From positions 1-63,273 of the forward strand of contig NZ_CP162132.1 of NCBI RefSeq assembly GCF_040833975.1: a DNA stretch of 63,273 nucleotides, written 5' to 3'. Made by a program: the position numbers and the translations under genes. Below, one piece after another: positions 1-8,485 of this stretch. Below the pieces are notes generated by a model. It did not search any database. It was not told the DNA's origin and saw only the letters and a list, made by a program, of their open reading frames with translations. The number at the start of each line of letters is the position of its first letter. Within the stretch, counting starts at the first letter, position 1. This stretch comes from Leptospira sp. WS92.C1 (GTDB taxonomy: Bacteria > Spirochaetota > Leptospiria > Leptospirales > Leptospiraceae).

Positions 1-562
1 AACTATTGCGACTCCGCTACTGGATCGTATAAATTCCACCTCATGTGTTTTAGGCGGAAGTATTTTGCTTTCAGGTGGTCGAAATCCCGCAAACGGAACA
101 ACGTCGGTAATTCAAGACAGCTATAGTCCAGGATTAAATACAACTACATTGCGTGATGAGGCGGATTTAATAACAGGTCGTTATGGCCAAGGAGTTGCTT
201 GTTCCGACGACTATAAATTAAATCCAAAACGTTCGCTCGCTATTTTTATTGGCGGCTCTTCACAAACAGATTTAATCCAGCCACCGGTTGCAATTACACC
301 GCTAGCGACTGTTGAAATATTCGATCCTGTTCCGAATACGATCGCCGCAGGGCCTTCGCTTCCAGTTGCACTTTTCGCACCAGGTGTATATTACGAAAGC
401 AATCAAGATTTAGTATATGTTACAGGTGGTTCCACAAACGTTAATGTTCCGACTTCAGATATTTATATTCTAAGAAATCCGGGTTCAGCCAGTTCAGTCT
501 GGAATAAGTTAAATACTTCTATGCCGGTGCGAAGGTTTGGGCATGGAATTGCGGCTTATTAA
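1..562 (+). CDS. Kelch-repeat lipoprotein, C-terminal part (gene wraps the circle junction)
   Basis: The frame is open from the first base: the last two bases of the window plus base 1 form an ATA codon and reading continues without a stop to TAA at 560-562. This piece supplies about 186 residues with Kelch-type blades (repeated VLGG, FIGGSS and VYVTGGS strands followed by aromatic/Trp turns). The start codon lies at 62522. Kelch blades form beta-propellers that usually bind protein or glycan partners. The next gene starts two bases after the stop, so it is one operon. Function beyond a surface propeller is unknown. Confidence 0.85.
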   Translation, partial: TIATPLLDRINSTSCVLGGSILLSGGRNPANGTTSVIQDSYSPGLNTTTLRDEADLITGRYGQGVACSDDYKLNPKRSLAIFIGGSSQTDLIQPPVAITPLATVEIFDPVPNTIAAGPSLPVALFAPGVYYESNQDLVYVTGGSTNVNVPTSDIYILRNPGSASSVWNKLNTSMPVRRFGHGIAAY

Positions 563-563
563 A

Positions 564-992
564 ATGAAAATATTAATAACTATAATTGGAATAATGCTGA
601 ATTTTGAGATTAGTTCTAATGAAATCGATTGGACTGCGAAGGATATTGAAAAGCCGGTCTCCGAGTATTCGAAGTATTTAAACTACGAACAAAGCGGTGA
701 CTCAAAAGTTGAAAATCGAGACTACCATGAGGCATTAAATAAATATAAAAAAGCAAGCGAAGGTTATTTGATAAATGAGGAATTAAGATCCAAGTTATCT
801 AATATAAAAATCTCCAAACTAAAAACAGAATTTCGTAAAGAAAATGAAATCCCTCTACAAATGATGAATGAAGTTCCGCATTTAAAAAATGAATCAAATT
901 TGGATGTGTTAGCGTTTTCATCTTCGATTCTAATATCTACATGTTTATTAGTTCTGCAAAAAATATTCAAATTCAAGGTTAAAGGACGATGA
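564..992 (+). CDS. Small secreted/membrane protein with C-terminal transmembrane helix
   Basis: 142 residues beginning MKILITIIGIML, a hydrophobic N-terminal segment that looks like a signal peptide. A charged middle with a TPR-like helical stretch (YHEALNKYKKASEGY, about residues 50-65) is followed by a hydrophobic helix (LAFSSSILISTCLLVL) and a short basic tail. I chose ATG 564 because it follows the Kelch stop by one base. Two membrane-active ends with a periplasmic helical middle suggest an inner-membrane-anchored partner for the secreted neighbours. No family recognised. The 3' end overlaps the next gene by ATGA. Confidence 0.7.
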   Translation: MKILITIIGIMLNFEISSNEIDWTAKDIEKPVSEYSKYLNYEQSGDSKVENRDYHEALNKYKKASEGYLINEELRSKLSNIKISKLKTEFRKENEIPLQMMNEVPHLKNESNLDVLAFSSSILISTCLLVLQKIFKFKVKGR

Positions 993-3643
993 GTAAAATA
1001 ATATTAAAATTAATTGTATTTTTAGTTTTAGTCGATTGCGGACTGCAAAATCAATCAGGGAGTGATTTTAAAAATTTAGCTATACTTGGGTTAGCTGATA
1101 AACGCGCAGGAGTAGTGCAGTCTAGTTCGGATAATGAAACCAACGGGAGTCCGATAGATTTTATTGACGGAATTGGAGGTTCAAATGGAGGAATCATCCA
1201 ACCAGCTCAAGGTAAATCTCTTTTTAGAATTAAATTGTCAGCTGACGAAGAACAGCCATTTAATGCGCCCCAAGGGGTTAAATTGGATCTTCGTTTTCAA
1301 AATATAGCAAATCGTCTGACGATGATAGGTCTCGGAAACATAAATGATGTAGTTTGGATTCGTTTAAAAATTAACGAGATAAATATAACGTCCGGTTTTA
1401 AAGCGAATTCTAAGAAAATCCAAACACCAAAATTTATCTTTATACGGCCTTCCGATGGCCGGGTATTCGGAATGCCATTTGTAAAACTTCGGTCCGGAGA
1501 TTACACCAATTTGAAAATAGATTTCAGCGCTCAAGGTGTAATAAATATAAACAATAAAATTTACAATTTAGATTTAGATAACACTACTTTTAGCTTAAAT
1601 ACACCGTTTTCTGTTACTAACGGGAAGATTACTAATGTTCGTTTTTATGATAGTCAGCCTGGAGGCCAGGTAATCCTTTCGGGTGCTAGAAATCTTGCCT
1701 TTGAAACAAAGAGAAGTGTGTCTGACGCAGAGAATAGAAATGTAAGGCTATCACTGAATGGATTTCAGGTAAGGAAGTTTGAAACTGAATCCTTGAGAAG
1801 TGGTACGGTTAAGGTAAACTCAGTAAAAATTGTTTATTCGAACGGAACCATTATTCCAATTAATACTTCAACCTCTTCTTTTGAATTGTCTTCAATAACC
1901 AACGGAAATGTTGCGTTAATTTCTTCGAAAAGTGTCAACTCCGGAGCGATTAAAGAAATTCAAATATTTTTTTCCTCAGAAGCGATTGCAAATTACGGAA
2001 CAGAGAATGAAGTAAGTAATGAAATTTCAGAATTGAGTCGTATCTCAATTCCAGTTTCAGCGAATTTAACTAAAGATCAGATTTCTGAATTTTATTTAGA
2101 AATCTCGCCTTTGGATTCTTTTGCTTTAGGTGATAATTCCGTATATGAATTCAGACCAATATTACGGCATTTTGGCGGAGCTGAATTTGAACCTGAAATT
2201 TATAACAGAATCTCCGAAGTAGCCGGAAAGGAAATGAATTTGGCACTTAAGAAAAGTTATCAGATAGTTATCGGTAGAGAGACTTTGCAGAATACTACTC
2301 TTGCTTATGTAGGTTCTGGAGTTCATCACTTGATTACAATCGGCCAAATTGCTGTCACTAAATCGATCTTAAATGATGCAAAGTTAAATTCAATAAACTA
2401 TATATCGCCGGGCGGAACTGTTGGGAGCCTTACAGTTGAAGGGTATGGGATGCCAAGGTTCGAGCAAAATATAGATTTTATTTATTTTTTAGGAAAGAAT
2501 GAGTCCCAATCTGAGTCATTTTTAGCTCATGGAGTATTTTCAAAAATTCCACTTTTAAATCGATCAGATTCGCAAGCGTATGATAAGAAACTAATAAGAA
2601 ATTCACTACAATTGCGGCCAATAAACGGGCAATATGATTTTGCCAATAGCTACAAAAAGGAATTGCTGGGTAGTATTAATTCCGTTCTAGGGAATGTGGA
2701 CGTTAATCGCTCAGGAGCGAATATTTCAACAGAATATTATGACAAGCCAATCGACTTATTAACAAATACTGAAATTGCTGATTGTTCTAAAACCGACATA
2801 ACGGATCTTGCATTATCCGGTAACGTAATCTATCTTATGAAGGAGCCAGATTGGATCTGTACTTCAAAAATATGCTCCTACCGTTGGCATTGCGGAACCG
2901 ATGAAAATTCGATAATACGAACGGATTTATTTATTTCAGGAAATCATAATGTAAATAATGATCTTGAAGTTCCCATTTCAAAAGCCGTTTATAATCTCAC
3001 AGGTGTAGGGGAATGTAATTTAGGTTCGAATGGTTGTTTGTCAAACAGCAATGATCCAAATGCACCAGCGACGCCATTTTTTGACGAAAGTAAAAAAGCA
3101 GAAATTAGAAACTTCCAAACAAATGGTTTAAAGGTAAGATACGGATTACCATTAATCGTCGATCAGAATTCTAAATTAAAATCACAAGAATTTAAAACTA
3201 AAGCCGATGCTTATTGCAATCCTTCTCCTTGTGTTTATCCCGAATTAGAGACCGATAATCGTTTCAGGCCACAGTATGAAGAAACCCAATACTATAATGA
3301 ATATTTAGTGTATCTAGAGGGAGAAGGGATCGCTGGACCAGAAAAGTATCTTCAATTCACTAAAGAAATGCAGGATATTTATAAGCGCATAACGCGGAAT
3401 GTCGGCGCAAAGGCGGAAATTTATATGATTCAAGCAATTGAGAATACAAATTCAAAATTGTCCTCGATGCCGTCGGAGTATATACGAGAAAATACAAAAT
3501 TGCTGTTTTATCAAATTCAAAAACGCAAAGAGGTTCTCGAAGGATCTTCGGAAGATTTAGATACAAGGTTTCGAGAATTTTTAGAGTCGGAAACTAAAGT
3601 GCTCATACAAATAAGAAGAGAGCATTTAAAAAGATTGAACTAA
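989..3643 (+). CDS. Large exported putative lipoprotein, 884 aa
   Basis: The N-terminus MSKIILKLIVFLVLVDCG is a signal peptide ending in a Cys, but Asp sits just before the Cys, which is unusual for a lipobox even by permissive spirochete rules. The body is rich in beta-prone Ser/Thr/Asn sequence. A Cys-rich patch lies at about 600-690 (several Cys within CSKTDI, WICTSKICSYRWHC, GECNLGSNGC and CNPSPCVYP). The last 100 residues are helical and charged. Start ATG 989 overlaps the previous stop. I do not recognise a family. Its place between Kelch and SGNH proteins suggests a cell-surface assembly made by one operon. Confidence 0.75.
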   Translation: MSKIILKLIVFLVLVDCGLQNQSGSDFKNLAILGLADKRAGVVQSSSDNETNGSPIDFIDGIGGSNGGIIQPAQGKSLFRIKLSADEEQPFNAPQGVKLDLRFQNIANRLTMIGLGNINDVVWIRLKINEINITSGFKANSKKIQTPKFIFIRPSDGRVFGMPFVKLRSGDYTNLKIDFSAQGVININNKIYNLDLDNTTFSLNTPFSVTNGKITNVRFYDSQPGGQVILSGARNLAFETKRSVSDAENRNVRLSLNGFQVRKFETESLRSGTVKVNSVKIVYSNGTIIPINTSTSSFELSSITNGNVALISSKSVNSGAIKEIQIFFSSEAIANYGTENEVSNEISELSRISIPVSANLTKDQISEFYLEISPLDSFALGDNSVYEFRPILRHFGGAEFEPEIYNRISEVAGKEMNLALKKSYQIVIGRETLQNTTLAYVGSGVHHLITIGQIAVTKSILNDAKLNSINYISPGGTVGSLTVEGYGMPRFEQNIDFIYFLGKNESQSESFLAHGVFSKIPLLNRSDSQAYDKKLIRNSLQLRPINGQYDFANSYKKELLGSINSVLGNVDVNRSGANISTEYYDKPIDLLTNTEIADCSKTDITDLALSGNVIYLMKEPDWICTSKICSYRWHCGTDENSIIRTDLFISGNHNVNNDLEVPISKAVYNLTGVGECNLGSNGCLSNSNDPNAPATPFFDESKKAEIRNFQTNGLKVRYGLPLIVDQNSKLKSQEFKTKADAYCNPSPCVYPELETDNRFRPQYEETQYYNEYLVYLEGEGIAGPEKYLQFTKEMQDIYKRITRNVGAKAEIYMIQAIENTNSKLSSMPSEYIRENTKLLFYQIQKRKEVLEGSSEDLDTRFREFLESETKVLIQIRREHLKRLN

Positions 3644-3659
3644 GGTTAAAAGAGTGAAC

Positions 3660-5150
3660 ATGAAATACTTTTATAAAATAATTATTACTTTAATTTGTTT
3701 ATTTCCTTTGGGATATTTGAGCGCGACACCGCCACTTTTTCATCCTTTTTACGAAATGTATTCTTTTTCCCCGCATTTTAATTTAGAAGGAAATAATACG
3801 ATTCGTTTACCAATTCACTGCACGGGTCATTTTGTAAATGGAAATGCGGCAATGACTTTATTAGGTGATAGCCGATTGTATTATTTTACGGGTTACTCTG
3901 GATTCGGTGGAAATATACTTAATCCTCAAGAACAACCGGCGCCTCTAATTTTTAGAGGACAGCTTCGGGCGGATGACGAATCTTCTGCTTTCGTTTTGGA
4001 TACAACAGCAAATCATCCTATTAACAAAAATGGGATAGTCTATCAACAAAGTTATCCTGGAAAAACCGCTAAAGAAATGGTCGGACTCCTAAAATATTGC
4101 AATGAATTAAACTATTTAACGACTTGGCGATCGGTAGGACCAACGTTTATACATGCAGGTGGAAATGATATAATTGGAGGAATGAGACAACTCTTTCAAT
4201 TAGAAGGTCAAGCAAAAATGTATATGTGGCTTGTTGCTCTCGTTACCAACCCATTCGGATTTATTTCCGATTTAATAAGTGGTCGAACAAATAATTACGT
4301 GGAGCTTTGGTGGATTTGGCAATCAGAGCTTTTAGTCGAAGATTCCGTATTATCTACAAATACTTTAACTTATCAAGTAGTGAGAGATAATGGAAAACCT
4401 GTCGTTGTTAGTATTCCTGCGATCGCATGGGCTACAGATAATCTAATGGAGCATCCGGATCAAATTACAGACGGTAAACGAATGCTTAGATTGGCATTTA
4501 TTTTTACAGCTTTTGCTGGGAGACTTGCCGCTAGGTTAGGTCAAGAATTCGGAATATACATGTTAGGTGATAATCCGCTAATTTCAATTGAGGACTCTTT
4601 TCCAATGTCCTTTGATCCTTCGAATTACAATTTAGGGGCATTTGATGCCGTGCACTTCTCCGCAATCGGTCAAAAACGCTGGGGTTCTCATATCGCAAAA
4701 GTTATGGCGTTGAAGAATATTCTTTCAATGAACGAATCGATCCGGGGAACGTTAGAGATTGGAAAAAGAATTGATGCAAAGGCGATAATTAACGGAGTCG
4801 ATCAGTTTGAAGCATTTTCCATTGAGCCAACGATGATAGGCACTACTGGTGCTTATAAAGAATTTATTCGGTATGTAGTATGGCCATTTTTTCCGTATTT
4901 AGTTCGAGTTTATGCTAAAAATAATTCCGAAGCCTACTGGGTACCCGATAAATTTTTAACTTTATATCAATCCGTAGGTGAAACAAATTCGTCTTTAGGG
5001 TATCCAACATCTGACCCATATTGGCATGGTCCATTTATGTTAGACATGCGACAAAATTTTGAAAACGGTTGTATGAATATTGGTTTGGCGGGTTCTCCGC
5101 TTTCTTTTCCGCAAATTTATTCTCAAGAGGTATGTGATGCAAATCCGTAA
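3660..5150 (+). CDS. Secreted SGNH/GDSL-family hydrolase
   Basis: About 496 residues with a signal peptide (MKYFYKIIITLICLFPLGYLSA). Three blocks match the SGNH fold: LLGDSRLYY (block I, Ser nucleophile, about residue 68), HAGGNDI (block III, about 166-172) and FDAVHFSAIGQKRW (block V, Asp-x-x-His, about 325-338). Such enzymes deacylate lipids or sugars outside the cytoplasm. Block II is not obvious to me. A long insert between III and V contains hydrophobic segments (MYMWLVALVTNPFGFISDLI). I chose ATG 3660 over GTG 3654 because AAGAG lies at correct spacing. Likely substrate: envelope lipid or glycan (inference). Confidence 0.65.
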   Translation: MKYFYKIIITLICLFPLGYLSATPPLFHPFYEMYSFSPHFNLEGNNTIRLPIHCTGHFVNGNAAMTLLGDSRLYYFTGYSGFGGNILNPQEQPAPLIFRGQLRADDESSAFVLDTTANHPINKNGIVYQQSYPGKTAKEMVGLLKYCNELNYLTTWRSVGPTFIHAGGNDIIGGMRQLFQLEGQAKMYMWLVALVTNPFGFISDLISGRTNNYVELWWIWQSELLVEDSVLSTNTLTYQVVRDNGKPVVVSIPAIAWATDNLMEHPDQITDGKRMLRLAFIFTAFAGRLAARLGQEFGIYMLGDNPLISIEDSFPMSFDPSNYNLGAFDAVHFSAIGQKRWGSHIAKVMALKNILSMNESIRGTLEIGKRIDAKAIINGVDQFEAFSIEPTMIGTTGAYKEFIRYVVWPFFPYLVRVYAKNNSEAYWVPDKFLTLYQSVGETNSSLGYPTSDPYWHGPFMLDMRQNFENGCMNIGLAGSPLSFPQIYSQEVCDANP

Positions 5151-5631
5151 TTTAACATTTTTGTTCATTCTTTCCATTGCAGTTTCATGCAAGCCGACAA
5201 GTGAAGGAAAGTCTTCGGATTCTTTATTGTGGCCATTGATTCAAAGTTCAATTGATACCCAGCAGAAGTGTCAACAAGCGAATACAGCTAAAGCTACCGG
5301 GGCGAACTGCTTTCAGCTTTCTACTAATTCGCTTATCTACAATACGAATACTTCGAGTTTTGTTGCCGTCGGCACTGCTACTATCTCGGCGGGAGCTAAA
5401 TTGCAGTGTAAGTGTCCAAGTACTGGAACTACAAAACAAAATTCTTGGTATACTGAAGTTGACGCGACAAAGCAGCCGATTTTGATCGCTGCGGCTCCAA
5501 GTTCATATTATACCAATAATCAAACAACATTAGAAAATTATAGTGTTGGTGATGTGCTGTATTGCGGGCTTACTACCGCCGACTGTAGTATAGGGGATTA
5601 TTTATATCAAAAGATACGAATCGTACCTTGA
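5137..5631 (+). CDS. Small Cys-rich lipoprotein
   Basis: 164 residues. MQIRNLTFLFILSIAVSC is a standard signal peptide with lipobox AVSC. ATG 5137 has AAGAGG upstream and overlaps the end of the hydrolase gene in another frame. The mature part has six further Cys in pairs (KCQQ, NCFQL, QCKCP, YCGL, DCSIGD), suggesting disulphides in the periplasm or at the surface. Last gene of the envelope operon. No family recognised. Confidence 0.7.
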   Translation: MQIRNLTFLFILSIAVSCKPTSEGKSSDSLLWPLIQSSIDTQQKCQQANTAKATGANCFQLSTNSLIYNTNTSSFVAVGTATISAGAKLQCKCPSTGTTKQNSWYTEVDATKQPILIAAAPSSYYTNNQTTLENYSVGDVLYCGLTTADCSIGDYLYQKIRIVP

Positions 5632-5641
5632 TTATTAATTT

Positions 5642-5694
5642 AAGTTCTTCACGTTATGTTAATCGTTTTTGTTTTTTGATAAAGTGAAGAACTT
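5642..5694. terminator. Long-loop inverted repeat, probable terminator of the envelope operon
   Basis: AAGTTCTTCAC (5642-5652) pairs perfectly with GTGAAGAACTT (5684-5694), followed by a T run on the plus strand. The 31-base loop is long for an intrinsic terminator. It lies just past the last envelope gene and over the 3' end of the opposing small gene. Confidence 0.5.
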
Positions 5695-5827
5695 TTTTGA
5701 ATTCGGTTCCTTTATAAATTGCTTCAATATCTCTCTGACGTAGAGTCTTGCCTGTAAAATTTTCAAAAAGTGTTAGATCGGATTCGGTAAGATTTTCCGG
5801 AATTAATGATTTGTAACTGTAAATCAT
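5654..5827 (-). CDS. Small hypothetical protein, 57 aa
   Basis: ATG at 5827 follows directly after the TAA of the upstream minus-strand gene (TAAATG), and the frame runs to TAA at 5654-5656. The product starts MIYSYKSLIPENLTESD and ends with basic residues (KKVLHFIKKQKRLT). Its coupling to the 123-aa gene, with no gap, supports it as real. Function unknown. The pair is transcribed away from the repressor at 6315, so it is likely under the same operators. Confidence 0.5.
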   Translation of the reverse strand: MIYSYKSLIPENLTESDLTLFENFTGKTLRQRDIEAIYKGTEFKKVLHFIKKQKRLT

Positions 5828-6199
5828 TTATGAACCAATTTTTATGATTTTATTTTTACGATTATTAAAAGGTTTCTTCCGCGCATATGGTATAACAGGA
5901 ATTCTATGATGGATGATTCCAAGACTGGTTAGCAGATTTAAAACATGAGCGTTATTGGAAAGACCCGAAAACACATGATAAACAGTATGGATTTTGACTA
6001 AATTGTATTCTGGGTCTTTTGAATTTTGAAGCAGTTGATAAATCTCTTTAACCGGCTTTTTCAACCCTAACGCCTTACATGCAGTAATAAGATCCTCATT
6101 ATATAGCGGTTCATTATTCGGATTATTGGCTGAATTTCCGAGAATCGGTAAGATTTCATTTGTATTCAGGGTTGATTCGGCATTGCTTTTCGGTTGCAT
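5828..6199 (-). CDS. Hypothetical protein divergent from the repressor
   Basis: 123 residues. An Asn/Glu-rich N-terminus is followed by an alpha-helical middle (DLITACKALGLKKPVKEIYQ) and a very basic C-terminus (YARKKPFNNRKNKIIKIGS). The repeated LLTSLGI and LLQNSK pattern suggests a small helical, perhaps nucleic-acid-binding, protein. It is read divergently from the XRE repressor at 6315 across two palindromic operators, so it is the likely regulated partner. No family recognised. Confidence 0.6.
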   Translation of the reverse strand: MQPKSNAESTLNTNEILPILGNSANNPNNEPLYNEDLITACKALGLKKPVKEIYQLLQNSKDPEYNLVKIHTVYHVFSGLSNNAHVLNLLTSLGIIHHRIPVIPYARKKPFNNRKNKIIKIGS

Positions 6200-6264
6200 A
6201 ATTCCTACTTTCGAAATTTAGTTATCATGTGTCGAAATCGGTGTTAGGAGTTTATGAAAGTATA

Positions 6265-6282
6265 ATATACAGGAGTGTATAT
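6265..6282. promoter_or_regulatory. Operator 1 for the repressor at 6315
   Basis: ATATACA-GGAG-TGTATAT: perfect 7-bp arms with a 4-bp spacer. It sits in the divergent intergenic region 6200-6314, exactly 30 bp (about three helical turns) from a near-identical copy. Confidence 0.7.
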
Positions 6283-6294
6283 TTCAAGCAAAAA

Positions 6295-6312
6295 ATATAC
6301 AGAAGTGTATAT
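6295..6312. promoter_or_regulatory. Operator 2 for the repressor at 6315
   Basis: ATATACA-GAAG-TGTATAT, the second copy, differing from operator 1 at one spacer base. It ends two bases before the repressor ATG and covers the ribosome-binding region, so occupancy could block both transcription and initiation (autorepression, inferred). Confidence 0.7.
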
Positions 6313-6314
6313 TT

Positions 6315-6704
6315 ATGAGTTATCGTTATATTCTCGAAAAATTAATGAAACGAAGGGGCTGGAGTCAGGATGATTTGGCGAAAGCAGGAGAGGTGAAGCA
6401 ACCGACCGTTAGTCGGTATTTGAACGATCAATCTAAACCAACAATTGCTTTTATAACAAATCTTTATAAAAATGAAAAAGTGGACCCAATTATTTTTGTT
6501 CGAAATTTCGAAAAAGATCCTTTTCTTTTAGATTCCGGTATTTCGAAAGAGGAGAAGAATAACTTAGTCGAAGAAGTTACTCTTTTTATCCGCTTTATAA
6601 AGTCTTCACCTGAAATTATGGATATTTTCTGGAAGCTCAACAAGATGGATCCGAATCAAATAAAATCCATTAACGTTTTTGCAGATAGAATATTAGAGGA
6701 ATGA
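6315..6704 (+). CDS. XRE-family transcriptional repressor
   Basis: 129 residues. Helix-turn-helix at about residues 6-55 (KLMKRRGWSQDDLAKAGEV, PTVSRYLNDQSKP), followed by a helical C-terminal dimerisation-like part. No S24 protease or metallopeptidase domain. Two tandem palindromes lie directly upstream. The 3' end overlaps the convergent membrane-sensor gene by 35 bp. Likely role: controls the divergent 5654-6199 genes and itself. Whether it answers to the neighbouring signal pair is inference. Confidence 0.8.
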   Translation: MSYRYILEKLMKRRGWSQDDLAKAGEVKQPTVSRYLNDQSKPTIAFITNLYKNEKVDPIIFVRNFEKDPFLLDSGISKEEKNNLVEEVTLFIRFIKSSPEIMDIFWKLNKMDPNQIKSINVFADRILEE

Positions 6705-7587
6705 AAGACTTTTCGCTATTTGCTAAGTAACTGTATATTTCGTCCGTTGTTAATTCAGAATTAATTTGTAAATGTGTAAAGTTCTGAACTATCCGAACTA
6801 CTACATTCTTTCTAAGGCGAAATAAAGCCCTTTGGTAACTTACGGAATCGACACGTCTAAAAATAAAAATATTTGCTTTTGCTACTATTGAGTTTGTTTG
6901 AATTAAATTTTCAAATCCCGATATTTCAAATAAATTAATTCTAATAATTCCGATTGACCATATTGCTGTCGCAATAGTGCAACCGATCGGGGCTATGAAA
7001 TTAAATTCCGGAAATCCAAAATATTTTAAAAGAAAAGAAAAAGTTCCAATGAAGAAAAGCCACATGAATACTCCGATTGCAATATAAACAATTCGGACAC
7101 GATCAAGGCCTCGGCGCCTTTTGAATCCTAAGCATAGTACAAATACTGAATAAAATAGACTTAATACTCCTCCAATGACGAAGTAATCATAAAGGAATCC
7201 GGATTCAAAATATAATTTCGAATCAAAAACTGTAGCGTTTTTGATAAAGAAGTCAGTAAAGCTGAACCCGAAAATTGGAAGAATATATCCAATTACGATC
7301 AAATAGTTACAGATTTTAGACAATCCCTTGTCGAATACGTAGGGATAAATAAACCTAACGAGAACAAGCGGGCTGGAAATCATTGGAAGCGTCATGACAC
7401 GCGCCCAAAAAAGAGTATTACTTTGTATTATAAATGGAATGGCGAATAACGCATCCCAAATACCAATTAGGATACAAAGGATGCCGAAATCGCGGAACTC
7501 TCGTCGTTGTCGAACAGCTACGAGAACGTAAAGTCCTAATGAAAAATTAAATACTGACGCGAAAAATAAAATTACAGATGTTTCCAA
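6670..7587 (-). CDS. Seven-helix membrane sensor resembling the N-terminal 7TM region of histidine kinases, with no kinase domain
   Basis: 305 residues. Seven hydrophobic segments fill residues 1-220 (for example VILFFASVFNFSLGLYVLVA, IVYIAIGVFMWLFFIGTFSF, FIAPIGCTIATAIWSIGII), the pattern of the 7TM extracellular or intramembrane ligand module that normally precedes a HisKA/HATPase unit. Here the kinase H, N and G boxes are absent. Only an 85-residue basic cytoplasmic tail follows. It lies 26 bp downstream of the acyl-transferase-like gene on the same strand, as expected for a synthase/receptor pair. It may be a truncated kinase or a stand-alone receptor. Confidence 0.65.
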   Translation of the reverse strand: METSVILFFASVFNFSLGLYVLVAVRQRREFRDFGILCILIGIWDALFAIPFIIQSNTLFWARVMTLPMISSPLVLVRFIYPYVFDKGLSKICNYLIVIGYILPIFGFSFTDFFIKNATVFDSKLYFESGFLYDYFVIGGVLSLFYSVFVLCLGFKRRRGLDRVRIVYIAIGVFMWLFFIGTFSFLLKYFGFPEFNFIAPIGCTIATAIWSIGIIRINLFEISGFENLIQTNSIVAKANIFIFRRVDSVSYQRALFRLRKNVVVRIVQNFTHLQINSELTTDEIYSYLANSEKSFIPLIFYLQKR

Positions 7588-7613
7588 GGTATATTTCCCT
7601 GGAAAACATTAAG

Positions 7614-8243
7614 TTAACTCTGACGTATTTTTGCAATAATTTTCGAATAATCTGACACTTGTATTGCCCATTCTGTCGGTCGAATTTCGCCCGCTTCCAA
7701 TTTGCCATAATTTGGGTAGTAAATTGAATAAGGATGCTCTTTCGATTCTACAGTACCAAAGCGATTGTAGAGTCTTCCGACCGCTGGTCTTTCTACATCA
7801 TAAAGTCCGAAGGTTGCGTCATATTTTTTTTGCAGAACATATTCAGCGCTCATCACCAAAACTCTTAAACCTGCCGCCATATCCGAAGCAGCAAATGAAT
7901 TCATTTCGGATATCTTTCCTGGACCTAAATATACTTTTTCTTCTGAATTTTTTCTGCTGGCATATTCAATAGGGAGTCCTGCAGGTCCGCGAGTTAGAAC
8001 TCTTGAGGTTGCGACAATATTTTGTTCATTATCGAATCCGATAAAATATTGGCTAAGACCGTTTAAGTCAAATTGTCGATCGAATTCGGAATCATACCCA
8101 ACATAACCGAGTTTCGAATATTGATCTTGTACGAAAGTTCGCGCCTTTTCGATCAATTCAGGGTTCTTATCGTAATCGCACGTAACGTAATACGTGGTCT
8201 GTGTTTGTTTAACTTTTGCATCTTTGATTATTATATGTGACAT
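7614..8243 (-). CDS. LuxI/FeeM-like N-acyl transferase (GNAT fold), putative signal synthase
   Basis: 209 residues. Residues 66-91 (strand, IVATSRVLTRGPAGLP) and 111-120 (ISEMNSFAAS), followed by a helix (GLRVLVMSAEYVLQKKYD) and a strand (ATFGLYDVERPAVGRLYNRFG), match the layout of autoinducer synthases and FeeM N-acyl amino acid synthases, in which acyl-ACP meets an amine. The family's Arg in the E-x-x-R block is Asn here, so chemistry may differ. First gene of a two-gene operon with the 7TM protein. A perfect inverted repeat covers its start codon. A plain GNAT acetyltransferase remains possible. Confidence 0.5.
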   Translation of the reverse strand: MSHIIIKDAKVKQTQTTYYVTCDYDKNPELIEKARTFVQDQYSKLGYVGYDSEFDRQFDLNGLSQYFIGFDNEQNIVATSRVLTRGPAGLPIEYASRKNSEEKVYLGPGKISEMNSFAASDMAAGLRVLVMSAEYVLQKKYDATFGLYDVERPAVGRLYNRFGTVESKEHPYSIYYPNYGKLEAGEIRPTEWAIQVSDYSKIIAKIRQS

Positions 8244-8262
8244 AATATAAATATGTCACATA
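8234..8262. promoter_or_regulatory. Operator over the start codon of the acyl-transferase gene
   Basis: TATGTGACATA (8234-8244) and TATGTCACATA (8252-8262) are perfect 11-bp reverse complements, 7 bp apart. The minus-strand ATG (8243-8241) lies inside the first arm. The site differs from all other palindromes in the molecule, implying a dedicated regulator. The half-site TGTGACATA resembles CRP/FNR-class boxes. Confidence 0.65.
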
Positions 8263-8485
8263 AATATCATAATTCAAGCCTTTCACTCTTTGATTACCTA
8301 TTTTTTCTCAAAGGCTTACAATGAGATTCAAGTTTTAGAATACTTAGGATTTGAAAGTATTCACGGCTAAAATTTTGCGAAGAGGGTTGGTTATGTTCTC
8401 CAAAACGATAAAAAAATCTGATACTTTGAAAGACTAATTTGATTCCCGAATTGACAAGGTTGAATAGCTAAACTAATGTGTAGGT

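Noticed and set aside
8244..8485. LexA box upstream of umuD
   Set aside because: Only partial TTTG and CAAA-like pieces without correct spacing; not convincing.
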